Source: Terriglobales bacterium
GTDB taxonomy: Bacteria > Acidobacteriota > Terriglobia > Terriglobales > Acidobacteriaceae
Direction of reading: 5' to 3'
Assembly: GCA_015655585.1 (NCBI GenBank)
Contig: JAATEV010000026.1
Span: 1 to 55,713, forward strand
DNA: 55,713 bases
Made by a program: the position numbers and the translations under genes
The notes under the pieces: generated by a model
Told to the model about the DNA's origin: nothing
Seen by the model: the letters and a program-made list of their open reading frames with translations, nothing else
Databases searched by the model: none
Shown: piece by piece, positions 6,122 through 15,135 of the stretch
How the letters are laid out: every line of letters starts with the position of its first letter
Numbering within the stretch: the stretch's first letter is position 1

Positions 6122-9100
6122 ATGGGGTGTGCTTTGAGTAAGATATTCAAGACAGGCGTATCGAGCGTAGTCTTCATGCTCCTTCTCTTCTGCTTTGGCT
6201 GCGGGACTGGAATAGTCTCGATGGGAATCCCCAGCATCAGCCAGATTCTTCCGGGAGCAATTACGGCGGGTTCGCAGAATGTAACGATGGCGATCCATGG
6301 CGCAAACTTCACGGAGAAGTCGGTGATTCTGTGGAACGGCAAGGCGCTGACGACAGCGCTGGTCGATGCGGAGACGCTGTTGAGCCCGGTTGCAAGCGAG
6401 AGCATTGCTGCACCGGCGACGGTGCAGTTGCAGGTGCAGAATCCAGAGACGAAGGCTTCGTCGCAGATGGTGCAGCTACAGGTTCGTGCGGCACAGGAGT
6501 CGGCTGTGGCTCCTCTGACGGTCTCGGAGGCATCGCTTCCGCAGGCGACCAGGGGGAAGGCGTATTCGGCTACGCTGACGGCGAATGGCGGCACGCCGGT
6601 CTATAGCTGGAGGCTTGTGTCGGGACAGCTTCCGGCTGGACTTTCCCTGGCTGCATCGACGGGAGTGATCTCGGGTATGCCAACGGCGAGCGGCAACTTT
6701 TCGATTGATGTGGCGGTGAGCGATTCGGGTTCTCCAGCCGAGACGGCGACAGCGACGCTGGTGCTGACGGTGATTGTTCCTTCGCCGCTGGTGGCTCCTC
6801 CGCAGTCCTCAGCCAGCACGACTTTGACTGCTGCGACGAACCTGCCTGCAGGTAGTGCCGGTTCTGCCTATTCCGGGGTATTGCAGGCAAACGGAGGAAC
6901 GAAGCCCTATACCTGGGCGAAGGCAAGCGGATCGCTGCCGGCCGGTTTGAGCATTTCGTCGACGGGGGCGATCACGGGGACGCCGACGACGAGCGGCACA
7001 TCGAGCTTTACGGTTGCGGTGAAGGACTCGGGAAGCCCGATGCAGACGGCTATGGTAACCGGATCGATTATGATCTCTCCCGCGGCTTTGACGATTGGAG
7101 CTTCGAGCATTCCTGCGGGCCCGATTGGGAGTGCGTACTCAGGGTCGCTGACTGCGACGGGCGGTGTGGCTCCTTATACGTGGAGTGCGACTGGCCTACC
7201 CAATGGTATAAAGCTGAGCACGAGCGGTGTGCTCTCAGGGATACCAACGACGAGCGGTGATTTCTCGGTGGTGGTGACGGTAAAGGACTCTGAGGCTTCT
7301 GCACAGACGGCGACGGCGGCGCTGAAATTTAGCATTACCCCGCCGCTACTTCAGATCAGAACCGCGACTTTGAGCGGTGGCACGCAGGGCCAGAAGTATG
7401 CGGCTCTGGTGGTTGGGACGGGGGGGGTGGCTCCTTATACGTGGAGTGCGACTGGTCTGCCCAGCGGGATGACGCTGAGCACGAGCGGTGTGCTCTCAGG
7501 GACACCGACGACGAGCGGTAATTTTTCGGTGGTGGTCTCGTTGAAGGACTCTACGGCTCCGGTGCAGACGGCGACGGTGACGTTGAAACTTAGCATTGCC
7601 GCTCCTCCGCTCTCGATTATGACCTCGGCTTTGAATGGAGGCACGCAGAGCCAGAAGTATTCGGCTCTGGTGGCTGCGACGGGTGGCGTGGCTCCTTATA
7701 CGTGGAGTGCGACTGGTTTGCCCAGCGGAGTGACGCTGAGTACGAGCGGTATGATTTCGGGGACGCCGACGGTGAGCGGAAGCTTCCCGTTGACGGTCTC
7801 GGTGAAGGACTCCGGGGTGACGGTACAGACGGCGAAGGTGGCGCTGACGTTGAATGTAGCCGCTGCGGTGTCGCCGCTTGCGATTACGTCTTCGACGCTG
7901 GCCAGGGCGACGCAGAGCCAGAGTTATTCGGCTGCGTTGGCTGCGACGGGCGGCGTTACTCCGTACACGTGGTCGCTGAACAGCGGGAGCACTCTGCCGG
8001 CCGGGTTGAGCCTGACTGCAGGAGGGACGATCTCGGGAACGCCTACGTCGGTGGGATCGTCCAGCTTCAACGTGACGGTGACGGATGCTAAGTCTTCGAC
8101 GCAGACGGCGCAGATTGTGGTGCCGGTAGGGGCCCAGTCGCTGGCTATTACGAACTCGACGCTGGTGTCTGGAAACGTGGGGACATTGTACTCGAGCTCG
8201 ATGTCGGTGAGTGGGGGGACGCCGTCGTATACGTGGGGGGTGAGCAGCGGCTCGCTGCCTACGGGACTTACGCTGGCGGCGACGACGGGCGTGATCTCGG
8301 GTACACCGACGACGACGGGGACCTTCAACTTTACGCTGGTGGTAAAAGACAACAGCAGCCCGGTGCAGACAGGGATGGCGAGTGGCTCTATTACGATTGC
8401 GACCGCGACGGCGAGCACGGGAACGACGTGGTATGTGCGTCAGGATGGCGGCACTCGCTACTCGTCGAATGTGACGATCGGACAGTGTGACGGATTGGCG
8501 GACGCCTCGTATGCGAGCACGGGCGGGACGGGCGTGAACCAGCACTGCGCGTTCAACGACATCCGCTACCTGTGGCAGGATACGTCGTACAGCACGGGCA
8601 CGACCTTCCCTGGATGGGGATGGATCGGTTCGGGCGGCGATACCTACATCATCCGCGGCTCTATTGCGGATGGCGTCACGTGGCGCGTGGGAGCGAACAA
8701 CGCCGGTGCGACGTGCGATACGAACGGATGCTGGGGCATAGAAGGGAATGCGGCGGCTTCGGGTGCTCCGCCACCGCTCTCGGGGACGGCTTCACAGCAT
8801 ACGCGGATTCTGGGCGAGAACTTTGCCTCGTGCAGATCGGCCAATGCCAAGACGCAGCTTCGCGGCGGATGGGGCGTGGGTAATGTGCTGAACCTCTCGG
8901 GCTCGTCGTATGTGGACGTGGCTTGCTTCGATATCAGCGACTACTCGGACTGCGGCAGGGCTTCGCAGACGGTGTTGTGCGAGACGTCGAAGGACTATGG
9001 ACATGTGGGAGTCGCGTTCACGAATACCTCGACGCATGACACTGTGACGGACGTTCATATCCATGGCATGGGCGAGAGCGGTCTTGCCGGCCCGACGGGA

Positions 9101-10099
9101 GATGGCGTGGTGCTGGATTACATCGACGTCTTAGGCAACGCCGGGGCCGGGTGGAATGCCGATCCCGGAGACGGTACGACCGGCGTGGGTTCGCTGAAGA
9201 TGACGCACTTCAACATTATCGGAAACGGCTGCGCGGAGGAGTATCCGGTGGTCGATCCGATGCCGTATGGAGATTGCACGGACCAGTCGAGCGGCGGTTA
9301 TGGCGATGGGTTCGGCACGGCGTCGATCAACAGCCAGGCTCCGGGATGGCAGGTCCACTTCGACCAGGGCATTGTGGCTTACAACACGCAGGATGGTCTG
9401 GATGCGCTGCACATCGCCGGGCCGGGTTCGACGATGACGGTGACGCGAGTGCTGGCCTATGGCAACGAGGGTCAGCAGATCAAGGTCGGCGGTGCGACGG
9501 CCACGGTGCAGAACAGCGTGATCGTGGGCAACTGCGAGGCGATGCAGAGCCAGCAGATTCCGGGGTTCCCGACGGGCTTCGGATCGCGGCTGGCGGCTCC
9601 CTGCCGGGCGGGCAATACGGCGGTGCTCATCAACGTGACTCCGGGAGATCCGGCGATCTTCCAGAACAACACGATCTATGAGGCTGGAGCGATTGGCCTA
9701 GAGGTAGAGTATGCGACCGACGATACCGGGCCAACCAATACACTTCAATACAACAACAATGTCTTCGTTGGCTTCTACAACGCGGGCGCTTCGGCCAACT
9801 CGACGCCGATCTACGGCAACTCCGGCCTGAGTATGCTGACGAATCCGGGAGCGAGCTGGACGAACAACGCAACCTTCGGAGGACGTCAGAACTGGCAGTG
9901 CCCGGCAGAAGGTGAGAGCAGGGCGATCTGTTCTGATCCGGGGCTGGTGGATGAGACGTACCACCCGTATGGATATGGGAATATGGCTCCGGCGGCCGGA
10001 AGTATTCTTAAAGGCTCCGGCGTTGCAATTCCAAGCGTTACAACGGACTATACTGGTGCCACCAGAAGTAATCCTCCAACTATTGGGGCTTATGAATAG
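6122..10099 (+). CDS. Large putative lipoprotein: He_PIG Ig-like repeats plus C-terminal parallel beta-helix domain
   Basis: A 1325-residue exported protein. A hydrophobic signal (VVFMLLLFCFGC) ends in a lipobox-like Cys27, so it is probably a lipoprotein. An IPT-like segment follows (ITAGSQNVTMAIHGANFTEKSVILWNG). About seven putative immunoglobulin-like He_PIG repeats come next, with the hallmark LPAGLSLxxxTGVISGTPT. From about residue 760 there is a domain starting TWYVRQDGGTRYS, rich in NN/GN turns and consistent with a right-handed parallel beta-helix, as in polysaccharide lyases, epimerases and adhesins. Three consecutive repeats have an exact 261-base (87-residue) period at DNA level, and a G8 run lies at 7420-7427. 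The next gene is a paralogue of the C-terminal domain. A role on the EPS or cell surface is inferred; no catalytic residues were identified. Confidence 0.75.
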   Translation: MGCALSKIFKTGVSSVVFMLLLFCFGCGTGIVSMGIPSISQILPGAITAGSQNVTMAIHGANFTEKSVILWNGKALTTALVDAETLLSPVASESIAAPATVQLQVQNPETKASSQMVQLQVRAAQESAVAPLTVSEASLPQATRGKAYSATLTANGGTPVYSWRLVSGQLPAGLSLAASTGVISGMPTASGNFSIDVAVSDSGSPAETATATLVLTVIVPSPLVAPPQSSASTTLTAATNLPAGSAGSAYSGVLQANGGTKPYTWAKASGSLPAGLSISSTGAITGTPTTSGTSSFTVAVKDSGSPMQTAMVTGSIMISPAALTIGASSIPAGPIGSAYSGSLTATGGVAPYTWSATGLPNGIKLSTSGVLSGIPTTSGDFSVVVTVKDSEASAQTATAALKFSITPPLLQIRTATLSGGTQGQKYAALVVGTGGVAPYTWSATGLPSGMTLSTSGVLSGTPTTSGNFSVVVSLKDSTAPVQTATVTLKLSIAAPPLSIMTSALNGGTQSQKYSALVAATGGVAPYTWSATGLPSGVTLSTSGMISGTPTVSGSFPLTVSVKDSGVTVQTAKVALTLNVAAAVSPLAITSSTLARATQSQSYSAALAATGGVTPYTWSLNSGSTLPAGLSLTAGGTISGTPTSVGSSSFNVTVTDAKSSTQTAQIVVPVGAQSLAITNSTLVSGNVGTLYSSSMSVSGGTPSYTWGVSSGSLPTGLTLAATTGVISGTPTTTGTFNFTLVVKDNSSPVQTGMASGSITIATATASTGTTWYVRQDGGTRYSSNVTIGQCDGLADASYASTGGTGVNQHCAFNDIRYLWQDTSYSTGTTFPGWGWIGSGGDTYIIRGSIADGVTWRVGANNAGATCDTNGCWGIEGNAAASGAPPPLSGTASQHTRILGENFASCRSANAKTQLRGGWGVGNVLNLSGSSYVDVACFDISDYSDCGRASQTVLCETSKDYGHVGVAFTNTSTHDTVTDVHIHGMGESGLAGPTGDGVVLDYIDVLGNAGAGWNADPGDGTTGVGSLKMTHFNIIGNGCAEEYPVVDPMPYGDCTDQSSGGYGDGFGTASINSQAPGWQVHFDQGIVAYNTQDGLDALHIAGPGSTMTVTRVLAYGNEGQQIKVGGATATVQNSVIVGNCEAMQSQQIPGFPTGFGSRLAAPCRAGNTAVLINVTPGDPAIFQNNTIYEAGAIGLEVEYATDDTGPTNTLQYNNNVFVGFYNAGASANSTPIYGNSGLSMLTNPGASWTNNATFGGRQNWQCPAEGESRAICSDPGLVDETYHPYGYGNMAPAAGSILKGSGVAIPSVTTDYTGATRSNPPTIGAYE
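7090..7870 (+). repeat. Intragenic 261-bp tandem repeats encoding He_PIG domains
   Basis: An identical block beginning GTGGCTCCTTATACGTGGAG recurs at 7166, 7427 and 7688, exactly 261 bases apart, with long stretches of near-identity between units. That implies recent duplication or gene conversion within the surface-protein gene. The middle unit carries the G8 homopolymer at 7420-7427. Confidence 0.85.
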
Positions 10100-11732
10100 C
10101 CGTGTTGTGCTAAAAGCGTTAGTCCTATTCATTCTTAGTGGTATTTGTGCGCCCCTGTTCGGAACGACGTGGTACGTTCGTCCGGACGGGGGCACTCGTT
10201 ATTCGACGAATACCACGGGCGGTCAATGCGATGGCATGGCCGACGTTTCGTACCCCGGCCATGGCAAGAACAGGCACTGCGCGTTCAAGGATGTGCGGTA
10301 CCTGTGGCAGGATACGTCGTACTCCGACGGCCGGAAGTTTCCGGCCTGGGGTTGGGTTGGGGCAGGCGGCGATACCTATATTATTCGTGGCTCGGTGGGG
10401 GCGAAGGTCTCGTACCGGGTGGGTTGGAGCTCGGCTTCGACGTACTGTATGCCGGATGGGTGCTGGGGCATTGCAGGATTTTCCGCTGGTTCGGGCGCTC
10501 CGCCACCGCCTTCGGGAACGGCGGCGCAGCATACGCGGATTCTGGGGGAGAACTATGCTTCGTGCAGATCCCCTGAGGCGAAGACGCAACTTCATGGCGG
10601 CTGGGGCGTGGGGAACGTCCTGAATCTTTCGGGGGCGTCCTATGTGGATGTGGCGTGCTTCGATATCACCGACTTCTCCGCGTGCGGACGTGCGACGCAG
10701 AGGGTGGGGTGCGATCCGTCGCAGGATTTTGCTCATGTGGGAGTTGCCTTCACGAATACATCGACGCACGATACATTGACCGATGTGCGTATCCACGGAC
10801 TGGGGGACAGCGGCATTGTGGGGCCTACGGGCGATGGCGTGGTGATGGACTATGTGGAGGTTCTAGGCAACGCGGGCGCGGGGTGGAATGCGGACGGGGG
10901 CGGAGGGACGGGCAAGGGAAGCCTGCTGGTAAAGCACTACGACATCAGTTGGAATGGCTGCGCGGAGGAGTATCCGATTGTGCATCCGCTGCCGTATGGC
11001 GACTGCACGGACCAGGACCATGGAGGTTACGGCGACGGCTTCGGCACGGCGACGAAGGACAGCGATCCGCCGGGATGGCAGGTGCATTTCGACCAAGGGA
11101 CAGTAAGCTATAACACGCAGGATGGTCTGGATGCGTTGCACGTCAGCGGGCCGGGGTCGAGTATGAAGGTGACGAACAGCCTTGCGTTCGCCAATATGGG
11201 GCAGCAGATCAAGGTGGGCGGCGCTATGGCGACGATGATCGGAAATACGATCGTAGGGAACTGCAGGGCGATGTCCCATGCGATTCCGGGGACTCCTCCG
11301 AGATTTAATGCGAACCTGGGGCTCTTCTGCCGGGCGGGAGATACGGCGGTGCTGATGAATGTCTCCGATAAGCAGCCTGCGGTGTTTCAGAACAATGTGA
11401 TTTATTCGAATAACCAGGTGGCGCTGGAGGTCGAGTATCCGGGTGATCCGTCAAACGCCGCCGCGATCAAGTACGACAACAATATTTTTATCGGATTTCC
11501 CGGATATCAGGGGCAGTATCCGTCGCCGATCTATAGCAACAGCGACCTGAAGATGTTTACTCATGCGGGATCGAGCTTCAATAAAAATGTTACTTATCAT
11601 GCGAGAAGCAACTGGAGGTGTCCGGCCAGCGCTCTGCATGAGACGAATGGCTCGTGCGGCGATCCGCACCTGAAGGATGAGAGCTGGCATGAGTATGGCC
11701 ACGGCGATATGAGGCCAGCCAAGGCGGAGTAG
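10092..11732 (+). CDS. Secreted parallel beta-helix protein, paralogue of preceding C-terminal domain
   Basis: The start at ATG 10092 overlaps the upstream stop by 8 bases (ATGAATAG) and gives 546 residues. It opens with a clean signal peptide (MNSRVVLKALVLFILSGICAPLFG), which supports this start over the longer open frame. The mature protein begins TTWYVRPDGGTRYSTN and is collinear with the last ~560 residues of the preceding protein (shared CDG-AD-SYP-G, AFxDxRYLWQDTSYS, GWGxVGxGGDTYIIRGS, HTRILGENxASCRS and YNTQDGLDALH). It lacks the He_PIG array. The pair is a tandem duplication, probably co-translated. Function is unassigned; a polysaccharide lyase, epimerase or carbohydrate-binding role is plausible from the fold. 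Confidence 0.78.
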   Translation: MNSRVVLKALVLFILSGICAPLFGTTWYVRPDGGTRYSTNTTGGQCDGMADVSYPGHGKNRHCAFKDVRYLWQDTSYSDGRKFPAWGWVGAGGDTYIIRGSVGAKVSYRVGWSSASTYCMPDGCWGIAGFSAGSGAPPPPSGTAAQHTRILGENYASCRSPEAKTQLHGGWGVGNVLNLSGASYVDVACFDITDFSACGRATQRVGCDPSQDFAHVGVAFTNTSTHDTLTDVRIHGLGDSGIVGPTGDGVVMDYVEVLGNAGAGWNADGGGGTGKGSLLVKHYDISWNGCAEEYPIVHPLPYGDCTDQDHGGYGDGFGTATKDSDPPGWQVHFDQGTVSYNTQDGLDALHVSGPGSSMKVTNSLAFANMGQQIKVGGAMATMIGNTIVGNCRAMSHAIPGTPPRFNANLGLFCRAGDTAVLMNVSDKQPAVFQNNVIYSNNQVALEVEYPGDPSNAAAIKYDNNIFIGFPGYQGQYPSPIYSNSDLKMFTHAGSSFNKNVTYHARSNWRCPASALHETNGSCGDPHLKDESWHEYGHGDMRPAKAE

Positions 11733-11765
11733 TTCAGAACCGTCTCCGGGGATTCCCTCTGCGAC

Positions 11766-12662
11766 TCAACGGCTGGGGGTTAGGGCGTTCAGTAGAAGCG
11801 ATGCCGTGGTGCGGACGTTGCCGGGATCGAGAGGGTAGAGTCCCAGGGCATGGATGGAGCTCATGAGGGCGGCTGTCTTCTCTCCGCGATTTCTGAGGGC
11901 CATAGCGCGCTGGTTGTAGCTGCGGCTCATGGCGACCTGGCGCTGGAGCCATCCGCAGCCAGACTCGCCGTAGTGCTTGTTGATGAATTGAAGCTGCGCC
12001 TTGAGCATTCGCTCGGGGTCGGCGGACATGGAACCGGGAGCCATTCTGTACTGCGCGAGCACGTGGGGCACGAGCGTGACCTGGTATTGCTGGGCGATGC
12101 GGAGCCACATGTCGCGGTCTTCGGTGGCGCGGAGGGTCTCGTCGAAGAGGCCGACCTTATCGACGCACTCTCTGCGAAAGGTGATGGTGGGGCAGGGCAG
12201 GTCGACGGAGCGCATGTAGAGGTAGGGCGCGAGGTGGCCTTCGGCGTGCTTGTTGGCGATGTTGCAGACCTGGATGGTCTCGCCGGCCTGGTTGATGAGC
12301 TCGACGAAGCTGTAGCTTAGACCGGCCTCGGGATGTTTCTCAAGATGGCGCAGAGTTTCAAGCAGGCGGTTGGGGAGCCAGATGTCATCGGCATCGAGGA
12401 TGGCGAGGTATTCGGCGGAGGAGTTGCGGATGGCGGTGTTGCGCGCGGCGGGGAGGCCCTTGTTGGGCTGATAGATGTATTTGATCCGGGGGCCGAGTTG
12501 GTCGATGTAGGGGGCGACGATCTCGGCGGTGTTGTCGGTGCTGCCGTCGTCGATGAGGAGGATACGCCAGTCGTCGTATGTCTGGGCGATGACGCTGGGG
12601 ATGGAGATGGGCAGGTAGCGGGCCGCGTTGTAGGCAGGGATGATGATGTCGAACTTCGGCAT
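11766..12662 (-). CDS. Family 2 glycosyltransferase (GT-A)
   Basis: A 298-residue cytosolic inverting glycosyltransferase. The N-terminus MPKFDIIIPAYNAARYLPISI is the canonical GT2 opening, followed by DDGSTD (nucleotide binding) and the metal-binding DADD at about residues 90-93. An ED acceptor-side motif is seen in ATEDRDMWLRI. No membrane segment is present, so it probably transfers a single sugar onto the lipid-linked EPS intermediate. It stands alone on the minus strand between the beta-helix genes and the GT87-like gene, ending 33 bases from the convergent stop. Donor and acceptor cannot be deduced. Confidence 0.85.
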   Translation of the reverse strand: MPKFDIIIPAYNAARYLPISIPSVIAQTYDDWRILLIDDGSTDNTAEIVAPYIDQLGPRIKYIYQPNKGLPAARNTAIRNSSAEYLAILDADDIWLPNRLLETLRHLEKHPEAGLSYSFVELINQAGETIQVCNIANKHAEGHLAPYLYMRSVDLPCPTITFRRECVDKVGLFDETLRATEDRDMWLRIAQQYQVTLVPHVLAQYRMAPGSMSADPERMLKAQLQFINKHYGESGCGWLQRQVAMSRSYNQRAMALRNRGEKTAALMSSIHALGLYPLDPGNVRTTASLLLNALTPSR

Positions 12663-12856
12663 TCCTGCGATCTCTCCATGAGCGGCCGATGGGCCACAGA
12701 TTCATGATAGCTGCGATTTGGCGTGTTCAGGGTATTCCTATTGGGCACCAGAAGTATTCTTGTGGGGTTGCAGTTCGCTCTCTTTTCACGTGCTATTCTG
12801 CTGCTCGACAGGTACAACAATAGGCTGAACTTATTCGAGGAGATGGTGGGAGTTCC

Positions 12857-14023
12857 ATGCGCGACGGCGAGAGGCTAGATCGGGTTCGGATTGCGGTCCT
12901 CGCGGTGCTGGGAGTTGCGGGCGTGGTCTCGCTGGCGACGGGGGTTCGCCATGGTCTGCTCTATGGGTGCCACGATCTCCAGTGGATTGGGGCGTGGATG
13001 GTCCGGCAGCGGATGGACCCGTGGCAGGAGGAGCTGTTGCGGTTTCCGCATCACTTCGCTCACTTCAGCCCGCCAAATTATCTGCATCTGCTTTATATGG
13101 TGCTGCTGCCGCTGGGATTTTTAAATTTTGAGACGGCGGAGATTCTCTGGACGGCGGGGTCGGTGGGGCTGTCGATTGCCTGCGTTTTGCTGCTGCGGCG
13201 GTTGTTCGACCTGACGGGCTTTCAGACGGCGCTGGCGCTGTTTCTGCTGTGGATGAGCTCGCCGTTTCGCGTGGTGCTGGAGGTGGGGCAGATGTCGTTC
13301 TTCGAGCTCTTCTTCCTGACGGGCGCGTATGTGGCGGTTTCGACGGCGTTGGGTGGAGTTTCGCTGGGTATGAGCCTGGCGAAGTACAGCTTTTCACCGG
13401 CAGCGGTGCTGCTGTTTCTGTTTCGCGGACGGGTCAAGTTGCTGGCTTATGCGTTTCTGGTGGCGGTGATTGGGCTGGTGGGCGTGTGGTTGATGGTTGG
13501 CACGCCACTGGTGAAGCTGGCGATGGAGCCGCTGGCGGTTTCGGCTTTGCCTACCGCGGTGAGTCCGGGATTTGCGGATTTGATGACTCTGGCGGAGCAT
13601 ACGCTGAAGCTGGTGGTGGCGGACGCTCGTGCGCGGCAGCTCTCGTATGCTCTGGGGCTGCTGGGGAGCGCGGCGTATGCGTTTCTGTTGAGCAGGTTCC
13701 GGCTTTCGCGGGCGGCGGAGTTTACGCTGATCTCGCTGGCCAGCCTCTTCTTTGTGAAGCATCTGGTGTATGACTATGTGTTCCTGGTGGTGCTGCTGTG
13801 CTTCGCGTTGAAGCAGGAGAGCGTGAAGGTGAAGGCTGCGCTGATCGCGGGAGTGTTGGCGTTCTGGTTTGTTCTCCCGGTGTTTGCACGAGAGACGCAG
13901 TTGAATCCGGATGCGCAGTTGGGACGGCTTGGGGTGACTTGTGGCGTTCTGGCTGCGCTGCTGATCTATACGACGCGGCTGGTGCTGGCGGATGCGGGGC
14001 GGCAGGTCGGGGTTGATTCGTAG
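12857..14023 (+). CDS. Multi-pass membrane protein of the GT87/DUF2029 type (polyprenol-phosphate-dependent mannosyltransferase-like)
   Basis: A 388-residue integral membrane protein with about nine or ten hydrophobic helices. After the first helix comes the DLQWIGAWMVRQRMDPW segment, matching the first periplasmic loop of GT-C enzymes of family 87, where an aspartate is catalytic. The ATG at 12857 has GGTGGGAG upstream. Such enzymes use polyprenyl-phosphate sugars on the outer face of the inner membrane. Within this locus it may decorate the EPS repeat unit. It is followed 57 bases later by a GT2 gene, probably in one operon. The family call rests on topology and the loop motif only. Confidence 0.68.
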   Translation: MRDGERLDRVRIAVLAVLGVAGVVSLATGVRHGLLYGCHDLQWIGAWMVRQRMDPWQEELLRFPHHFAHFSPPNYLHLLYMVLLPLGFLNFETAEILWTAGSVGLSIACVLLLRRLFDLTGFQTALALFLLWMSSPFRVVLEVGQMSFFELFFLTGAYVAVSTALGGVSLGMSLAKYSFSPAAVLLFLFRGRVKLLAYAFLVAVIGLVGVWLMVGTPLVKLAMEPLAVSALPTAVSPGFADLMTLAEHTLKLVVADARARQLSYALGLLGSAAYAFLLSRFRLSRAAEFTLISLASLFFVKHLVYDYVFLVVLLCFALKQESVKVKAALIAGVLAFWFVLPVFARETQLNPDAQLGRLGVTCGVLAALLIYTTRLVLADAGRQVGVDS

Positions 14024-14080
14024 TTGAAACCGCTGGTTGGATGGCGGTAGAGATATTTGAAACCGTTGAGGTTACTTTTT

Positions 14081-15061
14081 ATGGCTCAGATGAAGAGCAT
14101 TTCTGTTGCGATGTGTACTTACAACGGGGAGAAGTATCTGAAGGAGCAGTTGGACAGCATTGCGGCCCAGACCCGGCTGCCGATGGAACTGATTATCTGC
14201 GACGACCGCTCTAAGGACTCCTCGGCGGAGATTATTGAGAACTTTGCGAAGACTGCGCCGTTCCCGGTGAAGTTCCAGGTGAATGAGGTGAATCTTGGGG
14301 GCTCGGCCAAGGGTATTACGAAAAACTTTGAGCAGGCGGTGGCGATGTGCTCGGGTGAGCTGATCGTTCCGTGCGATCAGGACGATATCTGGGTACCGGA
14401 GAAGCTTGCGCGGATGGCCGGGATGATGGAAGACGATCCTGCATTGCGGGGCTTGTTCTCCGATGGGCAGTTGGTGACGGACAAGGGAGTTCCGAAGGGG
14501 GTTCTGCTGTCGCAGACGACGGGGCTGACGGCGAGCGAGCAGGAGAGGCTGGCGCGGGGGGATGCGCTGCCGCTGCTGATGTCGATGACGAAGGTCTATG
14601 GCTCGTCGATGATGTTCGATGCGCGGCTGATGGAGAAGATACTGCCGGTTCCGCCGCACTGGTGGTTCGATGCGTGGGTGGCCTGTATGGCCGCGGTGCA
14701 TGGCGGGTTGGCGTTTACCCCGGAGTGCCTCTATCTGTACAGAATTCATGCTACGCAGAGCGTGAGTGCATCTTTGCCTACGTTTTCGGAGAGGATTCAG
14801 CGCTGGAGGAGTTCGGCGAAGGACTACTGGAAGATCTCGGAGGGGCCGTTGAAGGACCTTTATGAGAGGCTGGAAGCGGAGAAGAACCCGAAGATGGAGC
14901 CGTATATGCAGTATGTGGCGGGGAGGATGGAGCTGCTTCGTTTTCGCGCGGAGCTGCAGGGGAATCCTGTGGTGCGGGTGGTGAAGGTGCTGGGGCAGAC
15001 GAAGAACTACCAGCGTTTCTTTAATGGGTGGAAGAGCATGATTAAGGACATGAGCGCTTAA
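14081..15061 (+). CDS. Family 2 glycosyltransferase (rhamnosyltransferase-like)
   Basis: A 326-residue enzyme from ATG 14081, chosen because GAGG lies 9 bases upstream; a TTG further up (14057) would add only eight residues. The opening SISVAMCTYNGEKYLKEQLDSIAAQTRLP and DDRSKDSS are typical of WcaA-like GT2 proteins, and the metal motif is DQDD (CDQDDIW). A central PHWWFDAWVACMAAVHGG segment is found in rhamnosyltransferase-type members. It is cytosolic and probably acts on the EPS repeat unit. It is likely co-transcribed with the GT87-like gene. Donor specificity is not determinable. Confidence 0.85.
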   Translation: MAQMKSISVAMCTYNGEKYLKEQLDSIAAQTRLPMELIICDDRSKDSSAEIIENFAKTAPFPVKFQVNEVNLGGSAKGITKNFEQAVAMCSGELIVPCDQDDIWVPEKLARMAGMMEDDPALRGLFSDGQLVTDKGVPKGVLLSQTTGLTASEQERLARGDALPLLMSMTKVYGSSMMFDARLMEKILPVPPHWWFDAWVACMAAVHGGLAFTPECLYLYRIHATQSVSASLPTFSERIQRWRSSAKDYWKISEGPLKDLYERLEAEKNPKMEPYMQYVAGRMELLRFRAELQGNPVVRVVKVLGQTKNYQRFFNGWKSMIKDMSA

Positions 15062-15135
15062 CGGCGGCTTTTCTGAAGATGTTGTGGCGATTGAGAAGCA
15101 GATTCTTGCAATGACAAGACAAAAGATGCTCTGGC

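Noticed and set aside
12717..12740. TTTGGCGTGTTCAGGGTATT as a third sigma-54 promoter
   Set aside because: The -24 box is acceptable, but the position 10 bases on is GT instead of the invariant GC.
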